From assembly GCF_047345415.1 (NCBI RefSeq), contig NZ_JBLFEP010000001.1, positions 186,001 to 250,000 on the forward strand: 64,000 bases of DNA. The letters are read 5' to 3'. The position numbers and the translations under genes are program-made. Below are positions 35,326 through 45,206 of this stretch, piece by piece. This stretch comes from Maribacter_C sp947494565. Its GTDB lineage: Bacteria; Bacteroidota; Bacteroidia; Flavobacteriales; Flavobacteriaceae. Below the pieces are notes generated by a model. It worked only from the letters and a program-made list of their open reading frames with translations. It made no database searches and was not told where the DNA came from. Within the stretch, counting starts at the first letter, position 1, and each line of letters begins with the position of its first letter.

Positions 35326-37065
35326 CTATTTGTTGTTTAATTTTTGTGCCTGACCTGCCCAATCATCACGTTGTGCCCTTCCCGGGAAGGCACCCGTCAG
35401 GGCGTCGAGCATATCATATTCCTTTCCGGTCATTTTGCTCACCTGAGCAAAAGTGAAAATTCCGATTTGGTTCAGGGTCTCTTCCATTTTTGGACCGATT
35501 CCCTTGACCAATTTTAAATCATCCGCTGTGTCTTTTGAGGCGTCAAAAGTACCTATCGAAGCTAATAGTTCCGACGCGTCTTTTTTCACTTCCTCTTTAG
35601 GGGCTTCCGCCTCCTCTGCAGTTTCCACAACCGCTTCCTTCACCGCTGGTTTGTCTGACTTGTCAATTTGATAGAGCGGCTGACCGGCATCCCTTAATTT
35701 TTTGTATCGCTCTCCGGAGGATTTCAAAATCGATTTTACCTCTGCCTGTGCGATAACCGGGAAGGTTCTAGCATACAAAAGGAACAAGACAAAGAAGAAC
35801 CCTATCGTACCGATGAAAATACCGATATCCACATATGTGGGAGAGAACATCGTCCATGAAGATGGAAGGTAATCCCTATGCAAGGAGGTCACGATAATCA
35901 CGAATCGCTCAAACCACATTCCGATGTTTACGACGATGGAAATAAAGAATGAGAACATGATACTGGTTCGCAACTTTTTGAACCACATGAACTGTGGCGA
36001 AAATACGTTACAGGTCATCATCGCCCAATAGGCCCACCAGTAAGGTCCCGTCGCCCTGTTCAAAAAGGCATACTGCTCATACTCAACACCGGAATACCAT
36101 GCCATAAACAATTCAGTGATGTAGGCACAACCCACGATCGAACCTGTAATCATGATGACGATATTCATCAATTCGATATGCTGAACGGTAATATAGTCTT
36201 CCAAATGACATACTTTCCGCATAATGATCAAGAGTGTATTCACCATGGCAAAACCGGAGAAAATCGCTCCAGCCACGAAATACGGTGGAAAAATAGTCGT
36301 ATGCCATCCGGGGATAACCGAGGTAGCAAAGTCAAAGGATACAATGGTATGCACTGAAAGCACAAGGGGTGTTGCCAAACCTGCCAAGACCAATGATACT
36401 TCCTCAAAACGTTGCCAATCTTTTGCACGACCACTCCATCCGAAACTTAACAGACCATAAATTTTCTTCTGGAAAGGCAATACCGCACGATCGCGAATCA
36501 TTGCAAAATCAGGCAGTAGACCTGTCCACCAGAAGACCAACGAAACGGATAGGTATGTCGATATCGCGAATACATCCCAAAGCAGGGGCGAATTGAAGTT
36601 TACCCACAACGAGCCAAACTGATTGGGAATCGGCAATACCCAATAAGCCAACCAAGGACGCCCCATGTGTATAATAGGGAACAGGCCCGCTTGAATTACT
36701 GAAAAAATGGTCATGGCCTCCGCAGAACGGTTAATGGCCATTCTCCATTTCTGACGGAATAAGAGCAATACTGCGGAAATCAAGGTACCCGCGTGTCCGA
36801 TACCTACCCACCAAACGAAGTTGGTAATATCCCAAGCCCAGTTGACGGTCTTGTTCAAACCCCAAGTACCGATACCTGTTGATATGGTATAGATAATACA
36901 ACCTACCCCCCACAGAAACGCTGCCAAGGCAATGGAAAATACTATCCACCACTGTTTATCAGCTCTTCCCTCTACAGGAGCAGCAATATCAACAGTTACA
37001 TCATGGTAGCCTTTGTCACCCGTTACTAAGGGTTTTCTTATAGGTGCTTCGTAATGCGACGCCAT
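35326..37065 (-). CDS. actC: Alternative complex III subunit ActC (NrfD/PsrC family) with C-terminal helix-hairpin-helix tail
   Basis: The product has 579 residues. About ten membrane helices (to about 440) form the NrfD/PsrC quinol-binding subunit. After RTFPVIAQAEVKSILKSSG comes an acidic Ala/Glu/Lys linker (about 478-510). The last 65 residues contain DDLKLVKGIGPKMEETLNQ and then GRAQRDDWAGQAQKL. The tail looks like the small helix-hairpin-helix domain that I recall at the C-terminus of alphaproteobacterial NuoE. ActC interacts with ActB and the quinol pool. The tail is not needed for the fold and would lie in the cytoplasm. Neighbours are actB upstream and actD downstream. Confidence 0.93.
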   Translation of the reverse strand: MASHYEAPIRKPLVTGDKGYHDVTVDIAAPVEGRADKQWWIVFSIALAAFLWGVGCIIYTISTGIGTWGLNKTVNWAWDITNFVWWVGIGHAGTLISAVLLLFRQKWRMAINRSAEAMTIFSVIQAGLFPIIHMGRPWLAYWVLPIPNQFGSLWVNFNSPLLWDVFAISTYLSVSLVFWWTGLLPDFAMIRDRAVLPFQKKIYGLLSFGWSGRAKDWQRFEEVSLVLAGLATPLVLSVHTIVSFDFATSVIPGWHTTIFPPYFVAGAIFSGFAMVNTLLIIMRKVCHLEDYITVQHIELMNIVIMITGSIVGCAYITELFMAWYSGVEYEQYAFLNRATGPYWWAYWAMMTCNVFSPQFMWFKKLRTSIMFSFFISIVVNIGMWFERFVIIVTSLHRDYLPSSWTMFSPTYVDIGIFIGTIGFFFVLFLLYARTFPVIAQAEVKSILKSSGERYKKLRDAGQPLYQIDKSDKPAVKEAVVETAEEAEAPKEEVKKDASELLASIGTFDASKDTADDLKLVKGIGPKMEETLNQIGIFTFAQVSKMTGKEYDMLDALTGAFPGRAQRDDWAGQAQKLNNK

Positions 37066-37099
37066 AAATTTATATTATAGTTACTTACTGTATTGGTTG

Positions 37100-40000
37100 T
37101 TATGCTTCGGTTGTATTTCTCACTTTCACCTGATAGAATACATTTGGCTTAGTTCCTACATGCTCCAACAAGTGATACATGCGGTCATCTTCTTTCAGTT
37201 CGGCAACTTTACTTTCCGTATCGTTGATATCACCGAAAACAATGGCCCCATTATTACAAGCTGATGAACAAGCCGTCTGGAACTCACCATCCGCTATCAC
37301 TCGGCCATCTCTTTTGGCATCCAAAATGGTTTTTTGTGTTTTTTGAATACACATCGAACATTTTTCGATTACCCCTCTTGAACGAACGTTGACATCTGGA
37401 TTCACCACCATCTTGCCTAAATCATTATTCATATGGAAATCAAACTCATCATTGTTGTTATACAAGAACCAGTTGAAACGACGTACTTTATACGGGCAGT
37501 TGTTTGCACAATATCTTGTACCCACACAACGGTTATAAGCCATTTGGTTTTGACCTTGGCGCCCATGTGATGTTGCCGCTACAGGACACACCGTTTCACA
37601 AGGAGCATGATTACAATGCTGGCACATTACGGGCTGAAAAGCCACTTGCGGATTTACTGAGGGATCTTCCAACTCACCAAAACCGCCCAAGGAACCTTTA
37701 TCTCCTGAAAGGCCATCAAATTCGACCTTTTTGGTATTATCCGCCTCAAAAGAATCTTCAGAAGAGTAATACCTATCGATACGCAACCAGTGCATATCCC
37801 TTGAACGCCTTACTTCGGCCTTACCGACCACAGGAACATTGTTTTCCGCATGACAAGCGATAACACAAGCACCACAACCGGTACATGCATTTAAATCGAT
37901 CGACATATTGAAATGATGACCGATTGAACGGTCAAAATCATCCCATAAGCTTACGGATGTCGCAGGAACTTCTTGGTGATCCAGCGATACCTGAGGCACG
38001 TGGTTCCATTCCGCGTGGTCTTTCGTATTGAATATCTCAAGGGTAGTCTCTTTGATAATATCACCTCTACCCATCATGGTTTTATGCAATTGCACACAGG
38101 CAAACTCATGCTCGCCATCGGCTTTCTCTATCGTAACGGACTGTACATTCGAAAAGTCTTGGTACAGCGGATACGCATTCACACCGGTCTGCATTTCCGA
38201 CTTCATCCCCACCGTTTTACCGTAACCAAGGGACAACCCTACAGAACCTTTGGCTTGACCTGGCTGAACCACTACAGGCACCTTGTCAATGGAAACTCCA
38301 TTAACGGTCAGTTTCGAGTAACTTCCGTTCATACCGCCATTAGCCACGTTCCAGTTCGTTAAGCCCAAGCTTTCCGCATCCATTTTGGAGACCGTCACAT
38401 AGTTATCCCAAGACACTCGTGTGATAGGGTCCGGAAACTCCTGTAACCAAGGATTACTTGCCTGCTGCCCGTCTCCCATACTCACTTTGGAATAGAGCAC
38501 CAGCTCCATTCCTTCTGAACTTGATGTTCCGGCCAAACTACGCACTGCTGCGTCAATGGAAGCACCTGCCGTCATAGCTTCCTCTACCATAGTATCCGAG
38601 GCTTCTTCCTTATCCTCTGATGGTGCAGTCATGATTTGTGGATCGGCATCCTCGGATGCACTCATCATCGCCGCCGTTTCCGAATCGAAAACACCATCTT
38701 GCAGCGCCTTGTTCCAGCTACCGCCATTTAACACGAAAGTGCTCCAAGTCTCCTTGATATAATCGTAGTAGTTCTTGTCACTGCCCATCCAATTCAAAAG
38801 GGCCGATTGAAACTGTCTTGTATCAAAAAGCTCTTTAATGGTAGGCTGCATCAAGCTATATTGTCCTTTTTTAAGCTGTAAATCGCCCCAAGATTCCAAA
38901 TAATGGTTAGCAGCTGCCGTGTAGTCGACTACTTCCGTGGTTTCATTCCAATTGGTTGAAAAAGCAACTGAAGTATCCACTTTCTCCAACCCGGCTTTAA
39001 ACGCTTCGGCATTTGGTAATGTGAACATTGGGTTTACCCCATCCATTATCAGCACACCCACTTTGCCCGAATTCATATCAGCGATTAGCGTGTTGACCGC
39101 CTGGGTGCTTCCCTGTCTTGTGTATCTTGGTGTTTTGGGATTAAATGCATCGCTGCCCAGCATCTCATTAATCGCCAAAACCACTGCTTGCACATTCACA
39201 TCCGCTATGCCCGAAACCACAACAGCTTTGCCCTTGCTCTTTCTGATCTGCGCCACTACACTATCTAAAGCACGTTGTGCATCGCCCAATTCGCCTCCGA
39301 CGGAAGACCCGTTCAATGCCGCATACAATTTGGCAATGGCTATTTTTTGGAACATTGGCGTCAAGGGAACCCGCTTGTCAGCATTGGCGCCCGTCAAAGA
39401 CATATTTGCCTCGAACTGAACGTGTCGCGACATTTTGCCATTACTTGGAATGCGCCCTTTGGAATAGCCACTATCATACCCTCCTCCTTGCCAATCAGCA
39501 AGAAAATCGGCTCCAAAAGAAATGATCAAATCCGCTTTTTCGAAATCATAATCGGCCAACGCACGTTCGCCATACTTATTTTCAAAGGCCGTCAAGGCCG
39601 CATCTTCGGAGATGGCATCGTAGGTCACATGATTTACAGCACCACCTAACGCCTTGAACTCTTCAACCAATCGAGAGGTTGAAGGACTCGCATAGGTCTG
39701 GGTCAACAAAGCGATCTGTTTACCTGAGGTCCGTGCAGCACCAATAGCCGCTTTTACTCTAGCATCCAACGTATCCCAATCCACTTCTTCACCTTCAGCT
39801 ACCGGACCCTGCAGCCTCGTACTATCATACAGCGAAAGAACCGATGCCTGCACACGTGCATTGGCACCACCATTGACCTTTGCATAGGTATTGTTTTCCA
39901 CCTTGATTGGCCTCCCCTCACGGGTTTTTACCAATATGCTAGCGAAATCAAATCCGTTCGCAATCGAAGTAGCATAGTAATTCGCAACCCCAGGAACAAT

Positions 40001-40261
40001 ATTCTCTGGCGCCACCACATAGGGAATGGATTTGATTACCGGTCCTTCACAAGCAGCCAATGAAGCTGCAGCTGTACTGAAACCGACATACTTGAGAAAA
40101 TCCCGCCTGTTGGTACTGGTTGATTCCAAGGTGTCTTTATCACCCAAGAAGTCATCCACAGGAATCTCCTCGACAAATTCATTTTGCCGTAGCGTCTCAA
40201 CAATGGAATCGTTGGGATTTAACTCCGCTTCGCTTTTCCAATATTTCTTATTCGATGCCAT
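37100..40261 (-). CDS. actB: Alternative complex III subunit ActB (molybdopterin-like/Fe-S protein)
   Basis: The product has 1053 residues. A twin-arginine motif (NRRDFLKYVGF near 52) is followed by a hydrophobic stretch and a Cys (SLAACEGP), so it is exported by Tat and probably lipidated. The large middle part resembles molybdopterin oxidoreductases but, in this family, binds no Mo cofactor. The C-terminal part is a ferredoxin-like subunit: CTGCGACVIACH, CQHCNHAPCETVCP, CVGTRYCANNCPY, CSMCIQ and CSSACNNG, enough Cys for four Fe-S clusters. It passes electrons from quinol towards ActA. It lies between actA and actC. Confidence 0.95.
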   Translation of the reverse strand: MASNKKYWKSEAELNPNDSIVETLRQNEFVEEIPVDDFLGDKDTLESTSTNRRDFLKYVGFSTAAASLAACEGPVIKSIPYVVAPENIVPGVANYYATSIANGFDFASILVKTREGRPIKVENNTYAKVNGGANARVQASVLSLYDSTRLQGPVAEGEEVDWDTLDARVKAAIGAARTSGKQIALLTQTYASPSTSRLVEEFKALGGAVNHVTYDAISEDAALTAFENKYGERALADYDFEKADLIISFGADFLADWQGGGYDSGYSKGRIPSNGKMSRHVQFEANMSLTGANADKRVPLTPMFQKIAIAKLYAALNGSSVGGELGDAQRALDSVVAQIRKSKGKAVVVSGIADVNVQAVVLAINEMLGSDAFNPKTPRYTRQGSTQAVNTLIADMNSGKVGVLIMDGVNPMFTLPNAEAFKAGLEKVDTSVAFSTNWNETTEVVDYTAAANHYLESWGDLQLKKGQYSLMQPTIKELFDTRQFQSALLNWMGSDKNYYDYIKETWSTFVLNGGSWNKALQDGVFDSETAAMMSASEDADPQIMTAPSEDKEEASDTMVEEAMTAGASIDAAVRSLAGTSSSEGMELVLYSKVSMGDGQQASNPWLQEFPDPITRVSWDNYVTVSKMDAESLGLTNWNVANGGMNGSYSKLTVNGVSIDKVPVVVQPGQAKGSVGLSLGYGKTVGMKSEMQTGVNAYPLYQDFSNVQSVTIEKADGEHEFACVQLHKTMMGRGDIIKETTLEIFNTKDHAEWNHVPQVSLDHQEVPATSVSLWDDFDRSIGHHFNMSIDLNACTGCGACVIACHAENNVPVVGKAEVRRSRDMHWLRIDRYYSSEDSFEADNTKKVEFDGLSGDKGSLGGFGELEDPSVNPQVAFQPVMCQHCNHAPCETVCPVAATSHGRQGQNQMAYNRCVGTRYCANNCPYKVRRFNWFLYNNNDEFDFHMNNDLGKMVVNPDVNVRSRGVIEKCSMCIQKTQKTILDAKRDGRVIADGEFQTACSSACNNGAIVFGDINDTESKVAELKEDDRMYHLLEHVGTKPNVFYQVKVRNTTEA

Positions 40262-40296
40262 ACGTTATTTCTGTAATTAGCTACTTTTCTCGTAAA

Positions 40297-41664
40297 TTAA
40301 TAGTGACACTTTCCACACTCCAAACCGCCCATCTGGGCCGCTGTCAACGTTTCTACGCCATACTTTTTGGAAAGCTCTGCATGTATTTTTTCGTAGTACT
40401 CATTCCCCTCTACTTTCACATTCGTTTCACGGTGACAGTTGATACACCATCCCATTGTCAAAGGAGAATATTGATACATGATTTCCATTTCTTCCACAGG
40501 TCCGTGACACGTTTGACACTCCACTCCCGCAACGGAAACATGCTGTGAATGGTTGAAATAGGCAAAATCCGGAAGGTTATGGATACGCACCCACTCCACA
40601 GGGGTACTCTCGCCTGTGTATTTTTGATTCTCCTCGTCCCATCCGACGGCGGCATATAGCTTCTTGATTTCCCCCGTATAGAACTCGTTGGTATAACCGT
40701 TGGCCAAATCTTCTCTAGATGGACCTTCAGGATTTCCTTTATACTCGTAAATGGATTTATGGCAATTCATACAAACGTTCAAGGAAGGAATGCCCGAATG
40801 CTTGGAAACCCTGGCCGAGGAATGACAATATTTACACTCAATTTTATTGTCACCAGCGTGAATCTTATGCGAGTAGTGTATAGGCTGTATAGGAGCATAC
40901 CCCTGATCGACACCTACCTGCATCATCCATCCATAGGCGAAATAACCGCTAGCTAGCAACAGGAAAATAGCCGTTACCAACACCAAAAACTGATTCTTTG
41001 CAAAAGCCTTCCAAATCGGCAATCGCTTCTCCCGCTCTTCTTCAACGTTAACCCCATTGGCCTCCATCACCCTCCGCAAGGTTTTGTTCACCGACATCAA
41101 CATAAACACCAATAGACCGAACACCAAGGCCAAGGCCCCTAGGATAACTTCGTTTGAAATACCGGATGATGCAGCCGCAACCGGTCCATTCGTCCCTCCC
41201 ACTTGAGTCGGAGGAGGCGTAGAAGGAGGAGCCGCGGTATAGGCCAAAATATCATCGATGTCTTGATTTGACAGCGTTGGGAAAGCGGTCATCGCCGCTT
41301 GATTGTATTCGTTGTAGATTTTAACGGCATACGCATCGCCGGATTTGATCATACCTGGACTATTCTTGATCCATGCATACAACCATTCTTTATCCAAGCC
41401 CTCATCTTCCGCTAAGCGCGCCTCAACATTCGCCAACGCCGGACCGGTCATTTTGCGATTCAAAGCATGACATGCAGCACAATTTTGATTGAATAAGGAT
41501 TTTCCCTTGACAGGGTCACCACCACCCGCGGCCGCTTCGGTCTCGACAGCCGCTTCAGCGACCGCCTCATCTTGTGCGATAAGCGAAACGGAAAAGAGTA
41601 GAAAAACTACGAGACTGATACCTAATACTTTAGAAATTTGATCGCGGTAAGTAACCTTTTTCAT
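40297..41664 (-). CDS. actA: Alternative complex III subunit ActA, multihaem cytochrome c
   Basis: The product has 455 residues and six CxxCH motifs. One (CAACH, residues 62-66) lies in an N-terminal monohaem cytochrome domain after a signal segment. Two membrane helices follow (about 168-190 and 222-243). The other five (CKYCH, CMNCH, CQTCH, CINCH, CGKCH) form the pentahaem domain typical of ActA. The N-terminal haem domain could act as a built-in electron donor or acceptor for the oxidase. It is the first gene of the operon actA-B-C-D-E-F-coxB-coxA. A promoter-like element lies about 86 bases upstream. Confidence 0.95.
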   Translation of the reverse strand: MKKVTYRDQISKVLGISLVVFLLFSVSLIAQDEAVAEAAVETEAAAGGGDPVKGKSLFNQNCAACHALNRKMTGPALANVEARLAEDEGLDKEWLYAWIKNSPGMIKSGDAYAVKIYNEYNQAAMTAFPTLSNQDIDDILAYTAAPPSTPPPTQVGGTNGPVAAASSGISNEVILGALALVFGLLVFMLMSVNKTLRRVMEANGVNVEEEREKRLPIWKAFAKNQFLVLVTAIFLLLASGYFAYGWMMQVGVDQGYAPIQPIHYSHKIHAGDNKIECKYCHSSARVSKHSGIPSLNVCMNCHKSIYEYKGNPEGPSREDLANGYTNEFYTGEIKKLYAAVGWDEENQKYTGESTPVEWVRIHNLPDFAYFNHSQHVSVAGVECQTCHGPVEEMEIMYQYSPLTMGWCINCHRETNVKVEGNEYYEKIHAELSKKYGVETLTAAQMGGLECGKCHY

Positions 41665-41749
41665 ATATAAAATATTTCAATCAAGATTTGGCACGGTAAT
41701 TTCATTTCAGCCTAAAAAAACCCAAAATTATCACGACCTAAATCGAGTG

Positions 41750-41780
41750 CAAAAATACGACATAGACTTTATTTGGAAAA
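41750..41780 (-). promoter_or_regulatory. Putative promoter of the act-cox operon
   Basis: TATTTTTG (41757-41750 on the minus strand) fits TAnnTTTG. Exactly 19 bases upstream is TTTT, one mismatch from TTTG. The start site would leave a leader of about 80 bases before actA. Confidence 0.5.
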
Positions 41781-41856
41781 TCTTAACGTATTGATAATTT
41801 CTAATTTATAATTATTCTAAATAATTGGGATTCGCTCGGTTTCAACTGCAAAGAAT

Positions 41857-41864
41857 TACCTTTG
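41857..41864 (+). promoter_or_regulatory. Possible -7 element of the SPOR gene
   Basis: TACCTTTG matches TAnnTTTG and lies 33 bases before the ATG. No TTTG occurs at the expected upstream distance. Confidence 0.35.
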
Positions 41865-41897
41865 CTAATCAAGGTTTTATCTTAACGGAATAAAAGT

Positions 41898-42269
41898 ATG
41901 AAAACAGTTTGCTACATCGCCCTCATGGCGTTTTTCGGTACTTTTGCGACTGCTCAGCAAGGGGATATCAAGATTCAACAGGATGATAAAATCGTCGAAT
42001 TATTGGATATTTATGAAGAGTACAATAAAACGTCGGAATACTATAGAATTCAGGTCGGTTTTGGGTCATATTCCAAGGCCCAGGAGCTTAAATCAGACGT
42101 GGAAATCGACTTTCCGAATATGCCTTCAAAAATCGATTTTGACTCCCCTACCTACCGCGTTCGCCTCGGCCGTTTCAAGACGAAATTAGAAGCGGAGCGA
42201 AAATTTAAAGAGGTCAGGGCAAAGTATCCTGATGCCATGTTATTGAAACCGAAGAAAACTACAAAATAA
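41898..42269 (+). CDS. Exported SPOR-domain protein
   Basis: The product is 123 residues. A signal peptide (MKTVCYIALMAFFGTFATAQ) is followed by a short linker and a SPOR domain (YYRIQVGFGSYSKAQELK ... YRVRLGRFKTKLEAERKFKEV). SPOR domains bind denuded septal peptidoglycan (family knowledge). Such small SPOR-only proteins are common in Flavobacteriaceae, often near infB. It runs towards infB, from which it is separated by 215 bases without a gene. Its exact role is unknown. Confidence 0.85.
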   Translation: MKTVCYIALMAFFGTFATAQQGDIKIQQDDKIVELLDIYEEYNKTSEYYRIQVGFGSYSKAQELKSDVEIDFPNMPSKIDFDSPTYRVRLGRFKTKLEAERKFKEVRAKYPDAMLLKPKKTTK

Positions 42270-42412
42270 TCTGGATTTCTATCCCGGCATCAAGATTCCA
42301 GCGCTTCCATTTTAAATAAAGGTCAACCCGTTCAAACATTCAAATTCAGACTGCGGAATCGGTCGCCTCGACTGTTGTCTTTCAACACAAAATCGCAAGT
42401 TCATCTTTTTTG

Positions 42413-42444
42413 CAAAAAAAATCCCCTCCTTTTTCAAGGAAGGG
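42413..42444 (-). terminator. Terminator of the rimP-nusA-infB operon
   Basis: CCCCTCCTT (42423-42431) and AAGGAAGGG (42436-42444) pair with one mismatch around a short loop. On the minus strand the stem is followed by a run of about nine T residues. It lies 41 bases past the infB stop. Confidence 0.75.
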
Positions 42445-42484
42445 AAACGATTTATTTTCCGCAGCAATGCATCGCTAGCAATTC

Positions 42485-45154
42485 TTATTTCAATTTCTTG
42501 GCCACCGCAACTTCTTGGAAAGATTCTACGATATCACCTTCTTTGATGTCATTGTAGTTTTTAATCTGCAATCCACAATCATAGCCTTTAGACACCTCTT
42601 TAACATCGTCTTTAAAACGCTTAAGCGAAGCCAGTTCTCCTGTAAAGACCACCACTCCATCTCTAATCAATCGGATACCCGAGTTTCTAAATATTTTTCC
42701 TGAGGTAACCATACAACCGGCAATCGTACCGATTTTCGAAATCTTGAAGGTCTCGCGAATTTCGGCATTTCCGGTAATCTCTTCCTTGATTTCAGGGGAA
42801 AGCATTCCCTCCATGGCATCTTTGAGGTCGTTGATGGCATCATAGATAATCGAGTACATTCTGATATCGATCTCCTCTTTATCCGCAATATCCCGGGCAT
42901 TGCCCATTGGTCTTACGTTAAAGCCGATGACAATAGCATCTGAAGCCGAAGCCAATAACACATCTGATTCCGTAATGGCCCCAACACCTTTGTGAATGAT
43001 ATTGACCTGTATCTCATCGGTAGAGAGCTTTTGGAAAGAATCGGTCAATGCCTCGACAGAACCATCCACGTCACCCTTAAGAATAATATTCAACTCTTTA
43101 AAGTCACCTAAGGCAATACGTCTACCTATTTCATCAAGGGTAATGTGACGCTGTGTTCTAACAGATTGCTCACGCTGCAACTGCGAGCGCTTGGTAGCGA
43201 TTTGTTTTGCCTCTCGCTCATCTTCCATGACATTGAAACGATCACCCGCCTGCGGCGCCCCATCCAAGCCCAATATTGATATCGGTGTAGAAGGACCGAC
43301 CTCTTGGACTTCCTTACCACGCTCATCTTGCATTGCTTTGACTTTACCGCTATTGGTACCTGCCAAAACATAATCACCGATCCGCAACGTACCGTTCTGC
43401 ACCAAAATAGTAGACACATAACCTCGCCCTTTATCCAGGAAGGCCTCTACCACGGCACCGGCCGCTCCTCTATCGGGATTAGCCTTAAGTTCTAACAATT
43501 CAGCTTCGAGCAATACTTTTTCGAGCAATTCACGTACACCGTCTCCGGTCTTAGCGGAAATATCGTGGGATTGAATTTTACCTCCCCAGTCTTCTACCAA
43601 TAAATTCATGGCAGCCAACCCTTCCTTAATCTTATCTGGATTTGCCGTTGGCCTATCGATTTTGTTGATAGCGAAAACAATCGGAACGCCCGCGGCTTGC
43701 GCATGGGCTATCGCTTCTTTTGTCTGTGGCATGATATCATCATCCGCAGCAATAACAATAACCGCTATATCCGTGACTTGAGCACCTCTGGCACGCATCG
43801 CCGTAAAGGCTTCGTGACCTGGTGTATCTAAAAATGTGATTTTTTGACCATCGTCCAATTGTACCGCATAAGCACCAATGTGCTGGGTGATACCACCACT
43901 CTCTCCTGCAATGACATTAGCCTCGCGAACGTAATCGAGCAAAGAGGTCTTACCATGATCTACGTGACCCATTACCGTGACAATGGGCGCTCGAGGCTTC
44001 AAATCTTCCGGAGCATCTTCGATTTCTTCTATCGCCTCTTCAATCTCGGCCGTTACGAATTCCACTTCGTAACCGAATTCCTCAGCCACAATGGATAGTG
44101 TTTCGGCATCCAATCGTTGATTCATGGTCACCATCATCCCTAAGGACATACAGGCTGAAATAATTTCCGTTGTAGACACATTCATCATCGTTGCTACTTC
44201 ATTGGCCGTTACAAACTCCGTAACCTTCAATGTTTTGCTTTCGATTTCCTGAATCTCAAGATCGGCCTCGGTTTGCATACGGTGCTGATCTCTTTTATCC
44301 CTACGGTACTTGGCGCCTTTTCCTTTTTTGGACTTCCCTTGCAGTTTTTCAAGGGTTTCTCGTACCTGCTTTTGTACATCTTCTTCAGAAGGCTCTACCT
44401 TATTTACCGTGGCAAAACGTCCTTTTCTATTGTTGCCTCCGGTATTTCTAGCTCCTCCGCGCGCACCGGCATTGTTGCTAACGATCCGTTTCCGTTTCTT
44501 CTTTCTATCGGTACTGGCACCGGCACCGGCGCCCGTTTTGGGCTCTTCCTTCTTTTTCTTGGGCCTTTGAAACTTGGAGAGATCGATTTTATCTCCTGTA
44601 ATCTTAGGACCGGAAAGTTTCTGATATTGCGTCTTTAGTTTCTCATCGGTCGGTTTTTCTTCAGTTTCAACTGGCTTCTCTTCCTGAGGTTTTTCAACAA
44701 CTGGCGCCTCTTCTTGCTCTATTGGTTTTTCAACCGCATCGGCAACGACCTCTACCTCTTCCTCTACCTTCTTCTCTTCCTTCTTCTTCGGATTCAGGTC
44801 GATCTTACCTACCGTCTTAGGCCCCGAAAGCTCAGCGCGTGCTTTGATCACTTCGGTTTTGCCCAAGCGTCGTTCACGTGCCAATCTTCGCTCTTCTTGC
44901 TCCTGTTCCAGTTGGATTCTTATGGCTTCTTTCTCCTTTCGCTTTTCTTCCCCGACCTCTTTAGACGCAACTTTCTTGCTCATATCGGTCTGGAACTCAT
45001 CCAAAAGCACCTGGTGAACCGTCTCTGATATCTTCGTAGTAGGACGTGCGTCTATATCATGCCCCTTGGAAGCGAGAAAATCTACCGCCCTATCCAAAGA
45101 AATATTGAGTTCCCGGAGAACTTTATTAAGCCTTATTGTTGCATTTTCTGCCAT
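42485..45154 (-). CDS. infB: Translation initiation factor IF-2
   Basis: The product has 889 residues. An IF2 N-domain (TIRLNKVLRELNISLDRAVDFL) is followed by a long charged Lys/Glu/Ala/Gly-rich linker (about 65-290). The GTPase has G1 GHVDHGKTSLLD near 403, the switch motif DTPGHEAF, and NKID. The C-terminal domains end in VAVAKKLK. IF-2 places initiator tRNA on the 30S subunit. It is the third gene of rimP-nusA-infB, 52 bases after nusA. Confidence 0.98.
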   Translation of the reverse strand: MAENATIRLNKVLRELNISLDRAVDFLASKGHDIDARPTTKISETVHQVLLDEFQTDMSKKVASKEVGEEKRKEKEAIRIQLEQEQEERRLARERRLGKTEVIKARAELSGPKTVGKIDLNPKKKEEKKVEEEVEVVADAVEKPIEQEEAPVVEKPQEEKPVETEEKPTDEKLKTQYQKLSGPKITGDKIDLSKFQRPKKKKEEPKTGAGAGASTDRKKKRKRIVSNNAGARGGARNTGGNNRKGRFATVNKVEPSEEDVQKQVRETLEKLQGKSKKGKGAKYRRDKRDQHRMQTEADLEIQEIESKTLKVTEFVTANEVATMMNVSTTEIISACMSLGMMVTMNQRLDAETLSIVAEEFGYEVEFVTAEIEEAIEEIEDAPEDLKPRAPIVTVMGHVDHGKTSLLDYVREANVIAGESGGITQHIGAYAVQLDDGQKITFLDTPGHEAFTAMRARGAQVTDIAVIVIAADDDIMPQTKEAIAHAQAAGVPIVFAINKIDRPTANPDKIKEGLAAMNLLVEDWGGKIQSHDISAKTGDGVRELLEKVLLEAELLELKANPDRGAAGAVVEAFLDKGRGYVSTILVQNGTLRIGDYVLAGTNSGKVKAMQDERGKEVQEVGPSTPISILGLDGAPQAGDRFNVMEDEREAKQIATKRSQLQREQSVRTQRHITLDEIGRRIALGDFKELNIILKGDVDGSVEALTDSFQKLSTDEIQVNIIHKGVGAITESDVLLASASDAIVIGFNVRPMGNARDIADKEEIDIRMYSIIYDAINDLKDAMEGMLSPEIKEEITGNAEIRETFKISKIGTIAGCMVTSGKIFRNSGIRLIRDGVVVFTGELASLKRFKDDVKEVSKGYDCGLQIKNYNDIKEGDIVESFQEVAVAKKLK

Positions 45155-45206
45155 AAATACTGATTCCTGTTCGTCGCAATAGCGTTAAACTACTGCTAAT
45201 ATATAG

